NCBI RefSeq assembly: GCF_000381365.1
Contig: NZ_KB905468.1
Span: 1-64,000, forward strand
Length of the DNA stretch: 64,000 nucleotides
Reading direction: 5' to 3'
From: Bacteroides salyersiae WAL 10018 = DSM 18765 = JCM 12988
Lineage (GTDB): Bacteria > Bacteroidota > Bacteroidia > Bacteroidales > Bacteroidaceae
Shown here: positions 17,761 through 27,133 of the stretch, piece after piece
How positions within the stretch are numbered: position 1 is the stretch's first letter
How the letters are laid out: the number at the start of each line of letters is the position of its first letter
Made by a program: the position numbers and the translations under genes
The notes under the pieces: model-generated
What the model was told of the DNA's origin: nothing
Databases searched by the model: none
Seen by the model: only the letters and a program-made list of their open reading frames with translations

Positions 17761-20700
17761 TCAAGGTATGTCAATTGCTCCAAAAGAGAAATCAAGTATA
17801 GCCCCTTTTTCCATGTCAAAGTCGGAGCCTGCTCGTAACTTGATTAAACCATTGTTCTTGACGATGACCGTGCCGCCTTTTTGCACGACAAGCCTTGCAT
17901 TCAAAATACTTCCACCATCTACTTCAAGCACAGCACCGGAACGGACGATCACAGAAAAAGTTTTATTCAGCACCATCGTTTTACCGGCAGGAATAAGTAA
18001 TCGCCCCGACTGCAACACTACATTTCCGCAGGGTGATTCCCCGTCCCATACTTCATTGGAATTTATCAGTGTCGGCTGGCAAACAGTCGGGAAATATTCA
18101 TTCGTATTCTGTGGATTTCCACGCTTAACACCCCACTCTATGGCCGTAGGAACACCATCGGTTTTCCAGACATACAATTCATGTTCATTACCGGCTATTA
18201 ACTCGCTTTTACCATCATTATCAATATCTGCCACGCAAGGAGTATCTAAAAATTTCTCATCCGATATTATCGGAAATCCGATTATATCACTACCGTCATT
18301 ATGTAAAGCATAAATATAATTGTTGCAGCAGAATACAATATCAGGTACAGCATCTCCATCCACATCGGCCAAAATTGGAGTATTCATATTAGACGCATAA
18401 TTTTCTTGTGGAAATAAGCCTTTAATCGATTTGCTAAAAATAAGCTTCCCTGTATGTGTCCATGCTTTTACCGTTTCATGCCCCAATATAACCACCTCCA
18501 AATGCCCGTCATTGTTTATATCACCCACTGATAAAGTATGATCTAAAGTAGATCCAACAGCATTGACTGTATACGGAATTGTCTGACTTCCATCCCACCC
18601 TGCAACTGTTTTATCCCCATCCAAACTAATAGCAAATACCTTACTTTCTGCCATTTGCCGTTGAGAAAACAATATCTCCTTTTTACCATCTTCATTTAAA
18701 TCGCACACCACCGGAGCAGAAGCTAATCTGGGAATTCCTGCTCCCCAAAACGGATTCGTCGTAAAAGGAGTTCCATCCTGCCGCCAAATATAAATTCCTA
18801 AAGAATCATACGAAGCTATTATTTCCATCTGACCGTCACCATCAAGATCGGCTACTGTTAAAGCTGAACGATTATGGTCTTTTCCATTCGTAACATGAAC
18901 GTTAGGATTCAAACGTCTCACTTCATTTCCGTCATGATCCAGAATAAAGATATCAGAAGTTTGATGCGATTTTACAATAACCTCCATTGTACCATCGGCA
19001 CTACCATCCAAATTGGCAATGACCGGACTTTGAAACATTGAATAAGGAATTCGCTTTTCCCACAACAAATCAGGTTTATGGTCCCCATCCCTATCAAACG
19101 GAGAATAACAATAGACTGCTCTTTTTTCCTGATATTTTTTATCATCTTCCCAAGTAGATGCTACTATATTTTGTTCCCCATTTCCGGACAAATCTCCAAA
19201 AGCCACTTGCCCTGTCAACATTGTTGGTGTTTTAGCAAAACCACTTACCGTGGTCACATTTCCATCGATATCATATAACTCTTCGCCCGAAGGACGAAAT
19301 CCCATTATGTAACTTGTATGAGTATCATACCGATCTTCATAGATCCAGAATATCTCTTGTTTGCCGTCATTATCCACATCTGCAATATTTGGACAAGATA
19401 CAGATGAATAAACACCGGTAGCTAATCTTTTGGGGAATGGACTAACAACCGGATAAGAAGTCCATGTCCGGTAAGCCGCACTCCATTCACTTTCATTTCC
19501 GTTTGTTGAAATTGCTGCAACCTTATAATAATACAATGTTCGTTCGGCAAGGCTATCATCTAAATAATATGCAGCCTTCAATGGAAATCTATTCAATCTC
19601 CGATAAATGCCATTTTCTCCATTGTCACTACGGTATATATTATATCCGGCCACCTCCTTGACAGGTGTCCAATACACATTGATAGAAGAAGCATAAGGCT
19701 GAAAATCAAGAGTCGATGTTTTAATCACAGAGGGTCTTGACAATGGATTTACTGGAAAGTTCCAAGTCCTTCCATACTCATTACTTACTTGTAATGTGAA
19801 ACTCAATATCCCCGCATAACTGCTTGATGTCTGGAACTGAAAAGCAATTGTATTTGTTTTAGTCTCAGAAAAGGCAATAGAAGGATACACGATTGGCGTA
19901 GATGAACATGACACCTGCAAATTATTCGAAATAAGTACAGCTTTCAGTCCTGTAGCTTCGGCCTGTCCTACATTCATTAAATCAATATTCATCTTCACAG
20001 TTTCACCCGCTTCTACTGTAGTGTTTCCATTACTCGTCCAAGTAATTTTTTGATTCCCTATTTCTATTTTAGGAGCATAAATATTATCTATCTTAAGCGG
20101 TTGAATTTTAGTTTCACCATTTACTGATATTTGTAGATTCAAGTTTATTCCACTGGAGTTATTTCTCAAATGTTCACCACTATCTTTATTTATTTTGAAA
20201 ACGAACGGAGTGACAGATCTCACAGCAGTATTACCGGCAATATTCCCAAATGTAGCATTAGCATTCACGATCTCTATATCATCGGATGTACTTATTAAAG
20301 ATGCTGTTACTCCATTTAATGCGCTGTTTCCGGTATTTCTCAATTTTACAGTCAATTCAATCGTTTCCCCAGCATCCAATTGTCCGTCACCATTTCCTAT
20401 ACTTACACCAGTTCCTTTATCATTGTAAATTAGATCTTCAACAGCAATAGTAGACTCACTACCATTTTGCGATACTTGAACATCTCTTTCCACAGGTCTG
20501 AAATTATGGGCAGTGACTGTTATATTCACAACTCCCAATGTCTGTACAGATACATTAATAGTATGACTTCCATTAGCCAATTGATCAACAATATACAGTT
20601 CATCCTTTTTTTGAATGCAAATTCTGGCAGTTTCATTTTGTGGTAAACCATTTATGTTTACCATTATCATATTCTCACCCGTTGTTAAGGAAGCAGGCAT

Positions 20701-22647
20701 TAATGTAACATTCATCGTTTTTGGAACATCACTCCATACCTGCATTTCAGGATCACCTAAAAGATGCAAAGCACAATTAGCTAATTTAAGATTTTTATAT
20801 TTAATATTTTCAAGTGCCTTCTGATGAAGAATGGACAAATCATATCTATTGGTCGCATTAGCAGACGTTTTATAAAGTTCAGACAAAAATTGGCCTAAAT
20901 GAACATGTTCATTTGCCCAGCCTGTATCGGCATTACCAATAAATGCAACAGCTCCACCTTGAGGATTATTTATAAAATGTTCCGCTATGCAATCTTTTGT
21001 TATGTCTGCCGGCGAACAGCCACCCGACATAACTATTTGATAATAATATCCATTATTCAAATTATCCACATCCCAATTGGATATTGATTCATTCTTATCC
21101 TTAGAAGAAGTTCCCATTCCTTCCGGCGAAGAATGGTCCATGTGATAAACAAGGTGAAAATGGTTTAAACCCGAATTTCCACCATTTTGTAAAGCGCTTA
21201 CAAAATGGACCTTATTCAATTCTTCTCCTTTACCGGACTGATCTTCATATACACTATGTTTATTACTACAAGTAGCAATATTACTTTTACAGTTATAATG
21301 ATCATAAATCAACCAACGATTCAGATTTGTCTCAGAATAAAAACTTGCAATTTCACTTCTTTTTTCATTAGATAAATAACCGGTATTTTCGTTTTTAGAA
21401 ATAAAGGCGTCAGCTGCTACCGAATTATTTATATATGAATAATCAATATTTAAATCTGCTTTTTCATAATGAATTACTTTATTGACAAATATCTCTGCCT
21501 CTTCTAATGTTTCCACCGGGGCTCTTCCTAATTTAAATGATACTCCCCAATCTTTACTATCTTCAAAATCTATTTTATCAGCTTCATAATATATATTATT
21601 CCCATTCTTATTCCAGTTTCCATTATCTACACAAGTATAATAAAAATCAACTGCAACCCAATCTTTATTATCTGAATCTCTTGATTTCTTTACACGAGCG
21701 GGTATAACATTTGTATCTCCTCCAAGTAATACGAACATAGAACCATAGTTACGTTTAACATCAACCAAATAGTTACGAATTTTTTCTTGAATATCACTTC
21801 CTGTATATGTGGTAGAAATTTCCTCTACTGTTTCTATAATAGCAGGTATCCCTTTTTTAGTTTTCCAATCAGCCAATATCCGGAATTTCTCTTTCAACGT
21901 TTCATTCGTTATAATCAGATACTCCGGCAGATAATTATCCACATCTGAATTAGCATTTTTTTCTGCTGCGCTTACCATTGCGCCCAAACGCCCTTTTCTG
22001 AAAGATGCTTTTATGTTCGGAGTAATCTCTGACAACATCTCCTTATTATCAATAATTGATCGAATATAGTCCTCATCTAATTGACTTAAGTATTCCGATT
22101 GCTTTTCTATTATTGAAGTAGAAGCTAACTTTTTAGCCATCGAAAAAGTTAAAGAATAAGCAATATCACAAGTATACAGTTCCCTCTGTTTAGGAATATA
22201 CTCAATTGGATAAAATCTCACCGTTACAAGATGGTAACCAAAATCCATCCTATCTGATACAATTTCGGCATACTTTCCTGGAAAAGGATTCGATGAGTTA
22301 TAAATATCACTATTGGGCTCTACCCATGATAAGATACTTTCTCCAATAGGAATTGGCGGTTGGACCGGATATAATAAAATATCCTTTTTTTGTAACTTTC
22401 TATTTACATACTTTATCTGTATTGCTGGCTGAGTATTCACAGGTATAAGAAATGTTTTCACACAATATGGAATCTGAGGCATTCCCGGTTCATCAACATA
22501 TCCGGTTTCAGATGATATTTCTACATATTCACCATTTACCTGATAAGTAAAATCTATCTCAGGCCTCCATTGTATCGTACCTTCCACTTGTGCACTCAAA
22601 TTCATGACAACTACAATAGCTATCAAACAAACTAATATCTTTTTCAT
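17761..22647 (-). CDS. gingipain-like C25 peptidase with CARDB, Fn3 and FG-GAP domains
   Basis: The 1628-residue protein has a Sec signal peptide (1-20, ending NLSAQ). Residues about 25-230 resemble the gingipain propeptide; 238-640 form the C25 catalytic domain (LPEYLIITNE ... MFVLLGGDTNVIPAR) with a His in YHMDHSS (His505, or His502) and the nucleophile Cys544 in SGGCSPAD. Then come two CARDB-like segments (GDGQLDAGETIEL, TTVEAGETVKMNI), a fibronectin III-like unit, and about eight calcium-type DxDxDG repeats (DVDNDGKQEI, DLDGDGQMEI, DINNDGHLEV) of an FG-GAP propeller. The C terminus is a short beta-helix-like stretch, not a recognisable sorting domain. It should be a secreted Cys endopeptidase; specificity is unknown. 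It is the last gene of an AT-rich four-gene operon, 8 bases after the LRR gene. Confidence 0.85.
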   Translation of the reverse strand: MKKILVCLIAIVVVMNLSAQVEGTIQWRPEIDFTYQVNGEYVEISSETGYVDEPGMPQIPYCVKTFLIPVNTQPAIQIKYVNRKLQKKDILLYPVQPPIPIGESILSWVEPNSDIYNSSNPFPGKYAEIVSDRMDFGYHLVTVRFYPIEYIPKQRELYTCDIAYSLTFSMAKKLASTSIIEKQSEYLSQLDEDYIRSIIDNKEMLSEITPNIKASFRKGRLGAMVSAAEKNANSDVDNYLPEYLIITNETLKEKFRILADWKTKKGIPAIIETVEEISTTYTGSDIQEKIRNYLVDVKRNYGSMFVLLGGDTNVIPARVKKSRDSDNKDWVAVDFYYTCVDNGNWNKNGNNIYYEADKIDFEDSKDWGVSFKLGRAPVETLEEAEIFVNKVIHYEKADLNIDYSYINNSVAADAFISKNENTGYLSNEKRSEIASFYSETNLNRWLIYDHYNCKSNIATCSNKHSVYEDQSGKGEELNKVHFVSALQNGGNSGLNHFHLVYHMDHSSPEGMGTSSKDKNESISNWDVDNLNNGYYYQIVMSGGCSPADITKDCIAEHFINNPQGGAVAFIGNADTGWANEHVHLGQFLSELYKTSANATNRYDLSILHQKALENIKYKNLKLANCALHLLGDPEMQVWSDVPKTMNVTLMPASLTTGENMIMVNINGLPQNETARICIQKKDELYIVDQLANGSHTINVSVQTLGVVNITVTAHNFRPVERDVQVSQNGSESTIAVEDLIYNDKGTGVSIGNGDGQLDAGETIELTVKLRNTGNSALNGVTASLISTSDDIEIVNANATFGNIAGNTAVRSVTPFVFKINKDSGEHLRNNSSGINLNLQISVNGETKIQPLKIDNIYAPKIEIGNQKITWTSNGNTTVEAGETVKMNIDLMNVGQAEATGLKAVLISNNLQVSCSSTPIVYPSIAFSETKTNTIAFQFQTSSSYAGILSFTLQVSNEYGRTWNFPVNPLSRPSVIKTSTLDFQPYASSINVYWTPVKEVAGYNIYRSDNGENGIYRRLNRFPLKAAYYLDDSLAERTLYYYKVAAISTNGNESEWSAAYRTWTSYPVVSPFPKRLATGVYSSVSCPNIADVDNDGKQEIFWIYEDRYDTHTSYIMGFRPSGEELYDIDGNVTTVSGFAKTPTMLTGQVAFGDLSGNGEQNIVASTWEDDKKYQEKRAVYCYSPFDRDGDHKPDLLWEKRIPYSMFQSPVIANLDGSADGTMEVIVKSHQTSDIFILDHDGNEVRRLNPNVHVTNGKDHNRSALTVADLDGDGQMEIIASYDSLGIYIWRQDGTPFTTNPFWGAGIPRLASAPVVCDLNEDGKKEILFSQRQMAESKVFAISLDGDKTVAGWDGSQTIPYTVNAVGSTLDHTLSVGDINNDGHLEVVILGHETVKAWTHTGKLIFSKSIKGLFPQENYASNMNTPILADVDGDAVPDIVFCCNNYIYALHNDGSDIIGFPIISDEKFLDTPCVADIDNDGKSELIAGNEHELYVWKTDGVPTAIEWGVKRGNPQNTNEYFPTVCQPTLINSNEVWDGESPCGNVVLQSGRLLIPAGKTMVLNKTFSVIVRSGAVLEVDGGSILNARLVVQKGGTVIVKNNGLIKLRAGSDFDMEKGAILDFSFGAIDIP

Positions 22648-22655
22648 AAATCAAT

Positions 22656-23747
22656 TTATTTATGGAGTTTTATCTTTTCCCTTGTTCCATCTTCATAAAC
22701 CACCTCTAAGAGTAATAATCCATGTGACAGATTATCTATTTTTAAATTACACGAATTATCATTTATGATTTCTTCTAATAATAAAATACCATTTAATGCA
22801 TATAATCTTACTTCTGATATTTTCCGCATACCCGTTATATTCAAGTTGTCACCATCTAAAAAAACTCTCAAGCCAGATAATGAAATGTCATTAACTGAAG
22901 CCGGATTGAGTTTGTGATTTATATCCCTAAACTTCATCCAGCCCGGTGCATAGCAATAAGCATCGAAACTCTCTTTAGGAACATACAATCTTGTCCAGTA
23001 TGTATTCGCAAATGGATAGCCAATCAGCACAGGAGGTACAATTGCGTTACAAACAACTACATCCATGTCCCGATATTCCAAATCCCAATCAAAATCATTA
23101 TCACGATTGGTTTCTTGATTATTTCTACCGACAGGCACACGTGGTTCTACCCAAAAAGCACCTTCCTCTACTGTTTTTAGAGTTGACGGCAAAGTTACAC
23201 TATACAAAAAAACTCTATCAAACGCTAATCTATTTATTACTTCAGTACCTTCCGGAATTACATATTCTGTGAAATATGTAGGATTTTCAGATTCTTCTTG
23301 TGATTTTTCTCTTCTTGGAGGATAACGTAACAGCTTCTTTTGATCCATAGAAAAAAGAACATTGTTTACCACTACACAATCAGCACCATCTGACACATAA
23401 AATTCCCGTATTGGAGATTCGTAAAAAATATCCCTACCCACAATCGAGGGAAAATTACTCCAAGTCACAGCCTTTAAAACAAAACATTTAAAAAAAGCAT
23501 TGTTTCTTATCTCCTTTAAAGAAAAAGGTAAAATAATATGTGACAACAATTCTACTTGATCAAAAGCCTCTGTTTCAATTATCTGTGTCCCTTCCGGAAC
23601 CACATACTCTTCATCCACTTTATCTTTCGGATATTTTATCAACGTCTTCCCATCCGCAGAAAAAGTGACCCCATCAACAACCATATTCTGAGAATATAAC
23701 AAGGTACCCCAAAATGTAAACAATAAAAGACATGTAATTTTTTTCAT
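22656..23747 (-). CDS. BspA-like leucine-rich repeat protein with C-terminal sorting-like domain
   Basis: The 363-residue protein has a signal peptide (CLLLFTFWGTLLYSQ) and BspA-type LRR_5 units, seen as repeated YVVPEGTQIIETEAF / YVIPEGTEVINRLAF and LPFSLKEIRNNAF / LPSTLKTVEEGAF. Residues about 285-363 (LNITGMRKISEVRLYALNG ... LSHGLLLLEVVYEDG) have the strand pattern of type IX secretion type A sorting domains. BspA-like proteins of Bacteroidota often bind host matrix or other cells; that role is only inferred. It sits in the operon between a decayed paralogue and the C25 protease. Confidence 0.75.
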   Translation of the reverse strand: MKKITCLLLFTFWGTLLYSQNMVVDGVTFSADGKTLIKYPKDKVDEEYVVPEGTQIIETEAFDQVELLSHIILPFSLKEIRNNAFFKCFVLKAVTWSNFPSIVGRDIFYESPIREFYVSDGADCVVVNNVLFSMDQKKLLRYPPRREKSQEESENPTYFTEYVIPEGTEVINRLAFDRVFLYSVTLPSTLKTVEEGAFWVEPRVPVGRNNQETNRDNDFDWDLEYRDMDVVVCNAIVPPVLIGYPFANTYWTRLYVPKESFDAYCYAPGWMKFRDINHKLNPASVNDISLSGLRVFLDGDNLNITGMRKISEVRLYALNGILLLEEIINDNSCNLKIDNLSHGLLLLEVVYEDGTREKIKLHK

Positions 23748-23771
23748 AACATTCTATTACTAATTAAATAT

Positions 23772-24305
23772 TCAATTTGATAACTTTTCCATCGCCATCT
23801 TCATATATCCATAACGGAAGTAACAATCTTGAAAAGCATATCTATCAATTATTTCAATATCTTCTAAATAACCACGTATATCTATAGGAACTATATGTAC
23901 AGTTTTTCCATCTTTAGAATAAACAAAACCATCGTCCGATACTCGACAATAAGGATTGCTCTCAGTAACTTCAAAACGCCTATCATTGGGCCAAACACGA
24001 TTTCCAATAATGGGGAATTTCCCTGTAAGAATGAAATCAGATGGACCATTATAAAACGCAGAATCGTTTATATGAGTTAATGTAGTTGGCAATGTCACTT
24101 TCCCTATTTGAGCTCCTACAAATGCTTTTCTATCTATGATTTCCGTACCTTCAGGTATTATATATTCTTTATAGAACTTGTCTGTAGGATACTTTATCAG
24201 AGTCTTTCCATCTATTGAGAAGATAACACCATCAGTCACTACATTTTGTGAATACGATAAAATGCCCCAAAATGTAAACAATAATAAACATATAATCTTA
24301 TTCAT
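23772..24305 (-). CDS. BspA-like LRR protein, decayed paralogue of 22656-23747
   Basis: The 177-residue product has the same signal peptide and LRR start as its downstream neighbour (NKIICLLLFTFWGILSYSQ; DGKTLIKYPTDKF) but ends abruptly after YAFQDC in a short tail. Reading the other frame from about 23823 to a TAA at 23764-23766 gives LLLPLWIYEDGDGKVIKLNI, which aligns with the neighbour's last strand LLLLEVVYEDGTREKIKLHK. So an internal deletion has joined the LRR part, out of frame, to the end of the sorting-like domain. The stop now comes early at 23772. It may still yield a short exported LRR protein, but it lacks an anchor and is best regarded as degenerate. Confidence 0.7.
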   Translation of the reverse strand: MNKIICLLLFTFWGILSYSQNVVTDGVIFSIDGKTLIKYPTDKFYKEYIIPEGTEIIDRKAFVGAQIGKVTLPTTLTHINDSAFYNGPSDFILTGKFPIIGNRVWPNDRRFEVTESNPYCRVSDDGFVYSKDGKTVHIVPIDIRGYLEDIEIIDRYAFQDCYFRYGYMKMAMEKLSN

Positions 24306-24364
24306 AATATTCTATCATTCATGAATTACAATTTTACAATTACAATGGCATAGTTTTTATCCTA

Positions 24365-25603
24365 TTAATTTGTTAAGATCATTCTTTTCACATCAATCAC
24401 TTTGCTATCAACAATCAGAGAATACAGGTACATTCCGGCTTCCAAATGACTCCCCTCCAATACAATAGATCCCATACCTTTTTGAGTTAAAACAAATTGC
24501 TCGATTTGTTTGCCATTCATATCATAAATTAGCAAGTTAGCATTTTGTGCATCTTGCGGAATGACATATTTAATTACAGTATTATCACTAAATGGATTGG
24601 GAGTATTCTGAAACAATTCGGATTCTAATTTATCCATAAGACCGTCCTCGACTTCTCCATCTTCCTCATCTACACTTCTTGAGAGAGGAGATTGGCTTTT
24701 CGATTTCAGCCGGTTTATCTCTACCGTCAACTCCTGAATGGATTGTACCAAGAGAGGAATCATCTCTATATAGTTTATACTTAAATCTCCCTGTTCGTTT
24801 TCATAAACGAGGCTGGGATATTCCTCCTTTAATTCTTGGGCAATAAGGCCATAATGAACCCGTGAATAAATCAGAGCTTCATCCGCCGAGAGCTGCACAG
24901 CCGGAGCTACCGTATCAGTGGCAATAAAAGTAGCTGGGGCTGCCGTATTGAAAGGAGACTGCATATTATATTGAACTGTGTTCAACCGGCTCAATTTCGT
25001 CATTGTGCCTTCTTCCGATTCCGATTGGGCGGATAGAGTTGAAAGATTGGTCGAAGTTGTTGCAGGAGTCAACAAAACACTATAAATACTACCAGTCACA
25101 TACACATTTCCCCGGAAATAACCTGCATAACGACCGTTTATCGGCACACCATAATCACTATGAACAGAAGTACCATAGATGCCTGCACCATTGTTAGTTC
25201 CATAAAGCATTCCTAAAACACCATAGTTGTAACCTGATGTATAATTGCCTGCTGTACCGAACAAACCAAATCCCCTTCCACTACTTAAAGCGGAGTGAGA
25301 ATATGCAGAGCCCAAAGTTCCCACATTAAATGTATGGGGTGACAACGCAATACCGGTATTGCAGCCTCTTGCCCAACCCGTTAATCTTTCCGTAGGATTG
25401 TGTATTGCCGTCAGAGCCATCGAGTTGGTCGATTCGATAATAATATCGCTATCGGCTTCTCCCTTACTATTCACACTTAATATGGATAAAGGAGCAGCAG
25501 TATCAGTTCCGATAGCTACTTTACCATCCGAACCCACTTTTACCTGTGCAAACACCAAAGAACACACCATTATCAGGCATGCGGAAATAATACATCGTTT
25601 CAT
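24365..25603 (-). CDS. exported protein with S74-type chaperone and type IX-like C-terminal sorting domain
   Basis: I start it at ATG 25603, giving a good signal peptide (KRCIISACLIMVCSLVFAQ) and 412 residues; ATG 25636 would add 11 residues. The N-terminal half is glycine/Tyr-rich, with trimeric-fibre-like repeats (GLFGTAGNY, GVLGMLYGTNNGAGIYG). About 250-300 is a peptidase S74 intramolecular-chaperone segment (HYGLIAQELKEEYPSLV, INYIEMIPLLVQSIQEL). The last 80 residues (FQNTPNPFSDNTVIKYVIP ... LEAGMYLYSLIVDSKVIDVKRMILTN) are a textbook type A sorting domain of type IX secretion. It is first in the four-gene operon. The substrate or binding partner is unknown. Confidence 0.8.
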   Translation of the reverse strand: MKRCIISACLIMVCSLVFAQVKVGSDGKVAIGTDTAAPLSILSVNSKGEADSDIIIESTNSMALTAIHNPTERLTGWARGCNTGIALSPHTFNVGTLGSAYSHSALSSGRGFGLFGTAGNYTSGYNYGVLGMLYGTNNGAGIYGTSVHSDYGVPINGRYAGYFRGNVYVTGSIYSVLLTPATTSTNLSTLSAQSESEEGTMTKLSRLNTVQYNMQSPFNTAAPATFIATDTVAPAVQLSADEALIYSRVHYGLIAQELKEEYPSLVYENEQGDLSINYIEMIPLLVQSIQELTVEINRLKSKSQSPLSRSVDEEDGEVEDGLMDKLESELFQNTPNPFSDNTVIKYVIPQDAQNANLLIYDMNGKQIEQFVLTQKGMGSIVLEGSHLEAGMYLYSLIVDSKVIDVKRMILTN

Positions 25604-26394
25604 AATAATTAAACTTAAATTGTTAAACATATTCATAAGTGTTCACAAGAAGTGGACGGTTAAAATTCAAACAAGCCTGCGGTTCATTATAACCGCTTCA
25701 TGTCAAATACCGTAATCCCATTTCGGGATAAAACAAAAAAGGAAGAGTTTTTAAGGGAAGAGCTCGAAACCATAGTTTTCATACGCGCAGCAACAAAGAC
25801 CCGCTACAGAGGTTGTTAAAGCGCTCCATGTAGATTAATGTCAGATGCATGTGGATAAACTTCATCAAGTTGATGATTTTCCAAATATCTGCATGTCAAA
25901 GGACTATTTTAGGCTATGTAAGTCCGTTTGGGCGTTTATTAAAAGTCAACTAAACAAATAGTCGGACTTTATTATATTCACTCCGAAGCATTTTCATTAC
26001 AGGCTCAGAGAAGAGAACTTGTATCCCTACGTGAGCATGGTTGCCTATTTTTTAAATTTATCATAAAAATAATAAAATAAAACACAACTCAACTACAATA
26101 GTGTAATCATTTAACATATATTGTCCTGGAAAATCAATTATAAAAGAAAAAGATGAATTTTAACGTTTTTATCGGGTAAACTACATGTTATTTTCAACTA
26201 TTATGTATTTGAAAAATAATAAATTCTTCCTGCCAATAAGAACCGTTATAAGCATACAACATATACGACAAAAAATTCCAATAATTGAAAACAAAAATTA
26301 TTGAAACCTCATTTCTTGATTTATATCATTGCCCGTCTACCTTTCTTTTTCCACCTTTGCATATATAAATCCAAATCCATCTAACCATTCTGTT
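25604..26394. other. gene-free region upstream of the surface-protein operon
   Basis: About 790 AT-rich bases with no convincing gene. It holds a hairpin-capable pair (AAGTCCG at 25920-25926, CGGACTT at 25963-25969). No matching TTTG/TAnnTTTG pair pointing leftward was found for the operon, so its promoter remains unplaced. The right end contains the promoter of the HAD gene. Confidence 0.5.
26328..26359 (+). promoter_or_regulatory. probable promoter of the HAD gene
   Basis: ATTG (26328-26331), a 20-base spacer and CACCTTTG (26352-26359), each one mismatch from the consensus, 36 bases before ATG 26395. Confidence 0.45.
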
Positions 26395-27051
26395 ATGAAA
26401 TACTCTGGTGTGATATTCGACTTTAACGGTACATTGTTCTGGGATACTCCCTTACACAATAAAGCTTGGAACATGTTTCTGGAAAAACGGGGCATGCATT
26501 TGTCCGATCATGAGTTCTTCGCCACCTTTCACGGAAAGAATAACAGGGATATTTTCAACAGTCTTTTCCAACGCGAACATCCGGCAGAAGAGATACGTGC
26601 GCTCGTTGATGAAAAAGAGACTTTATACCGGCAATTATGCCTGGAAACCGAAATGATGCTGGCACCGGGTGCTCCTGACTTCCTCGATTTTCTTCAAGAA
26701 AGAAAGGTTCCGTTCACCATTGCCACCGCTTCCGACAAAGAGAATGTGGACTTCTACTTCGAGCATTTGGGAATAGGCAAATGGTTCGATTACGACAGGA
26801 TAGTGTACAACAACGGACAGATAAAAGGAAAACCCGATCCACAAATTTACCGGATTGCCATGTCGGTGATTGGAAAACAACCGGACGAAGTAATTGTTTT
26901 TGAAGATGCTGTTGCCGGACTTCAGGCGGCCAAGAATGCGGATGCAGGATGCATTATTGCCGTCAACTCAAATAATGACGATTATTCCGACTGGGCAGAT
27001 TATCTAATTATTCGTAATTTTGATGAAGTAGACCGTAATCTGATCGTCTAA
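26395..27051 (+). CDS. HAD-superfamily phosphatase (beta-phosphoglucomutase-like)
   Basis: The 218-residue protein begins at ATG 26395; an upstream TTG start at 26329 would lie inside the promoter. HAD motif I is FDFNGTL (nucleophile Asp10), with Asn12 in place of the usual second Asp. Motif II is TIATAS, and motif III/IV lie in GKPDPQIY and VIVFEDAVAGLQAA. A helical cap follows motif I, as in beta-phosphoglucomutase and related sugar-phosphate phosphatases. The DxN variant may alter general acid/base catalysis. Substrate unknown. The MATE gene follows 82 bases downstream with its own -7 box. Confidence 0.85.
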   Translation: MKYSGVIFDFNGTLFWDTPLHNKAWNMFLEKRGMHLSDHEFFATFHGKNNRDIFNSLFQREHPAEEIRALVDEKETLYRQLCLETEMMLAPGAPDFLDFLQERKVPFTIATASDKENVDFYFEHLGIGKWFDYDRIVYNNGQIKGKPDPQIYRIAMSVIGKQPDEVIVFEDAVAGLQAAKNADAGCIIAVNSNNDDYSDWADYLIIRNFDEVDRNLIV

Positions 27052-27079
27052 TGCCACCCGTATATCCGCAGGGATGCGT

Positions 27080-27087
27080 ATCTTTGT
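27080..27087 (+). promoter_or_regulatory. -7 element of the MATE gene
   Basis: TATCTTTG lies 46 bases before ATG 27134 and inside the possible upstream extension of that frame, which supports the later start. No clear -33 box. Confidence 0.55.
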
Positions 27088-27133
27088 ACGAATTTACAAA
27101 GCGATAAAGACACGGAAGTGCCGCCTTACAGCG

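Noticed and set aside
27074..27133. Upstream start for the MATE protein (ATG 27074)
   Set aside because: A TATCTTTG promoter box lies within this extension, so transcripts would start after it.
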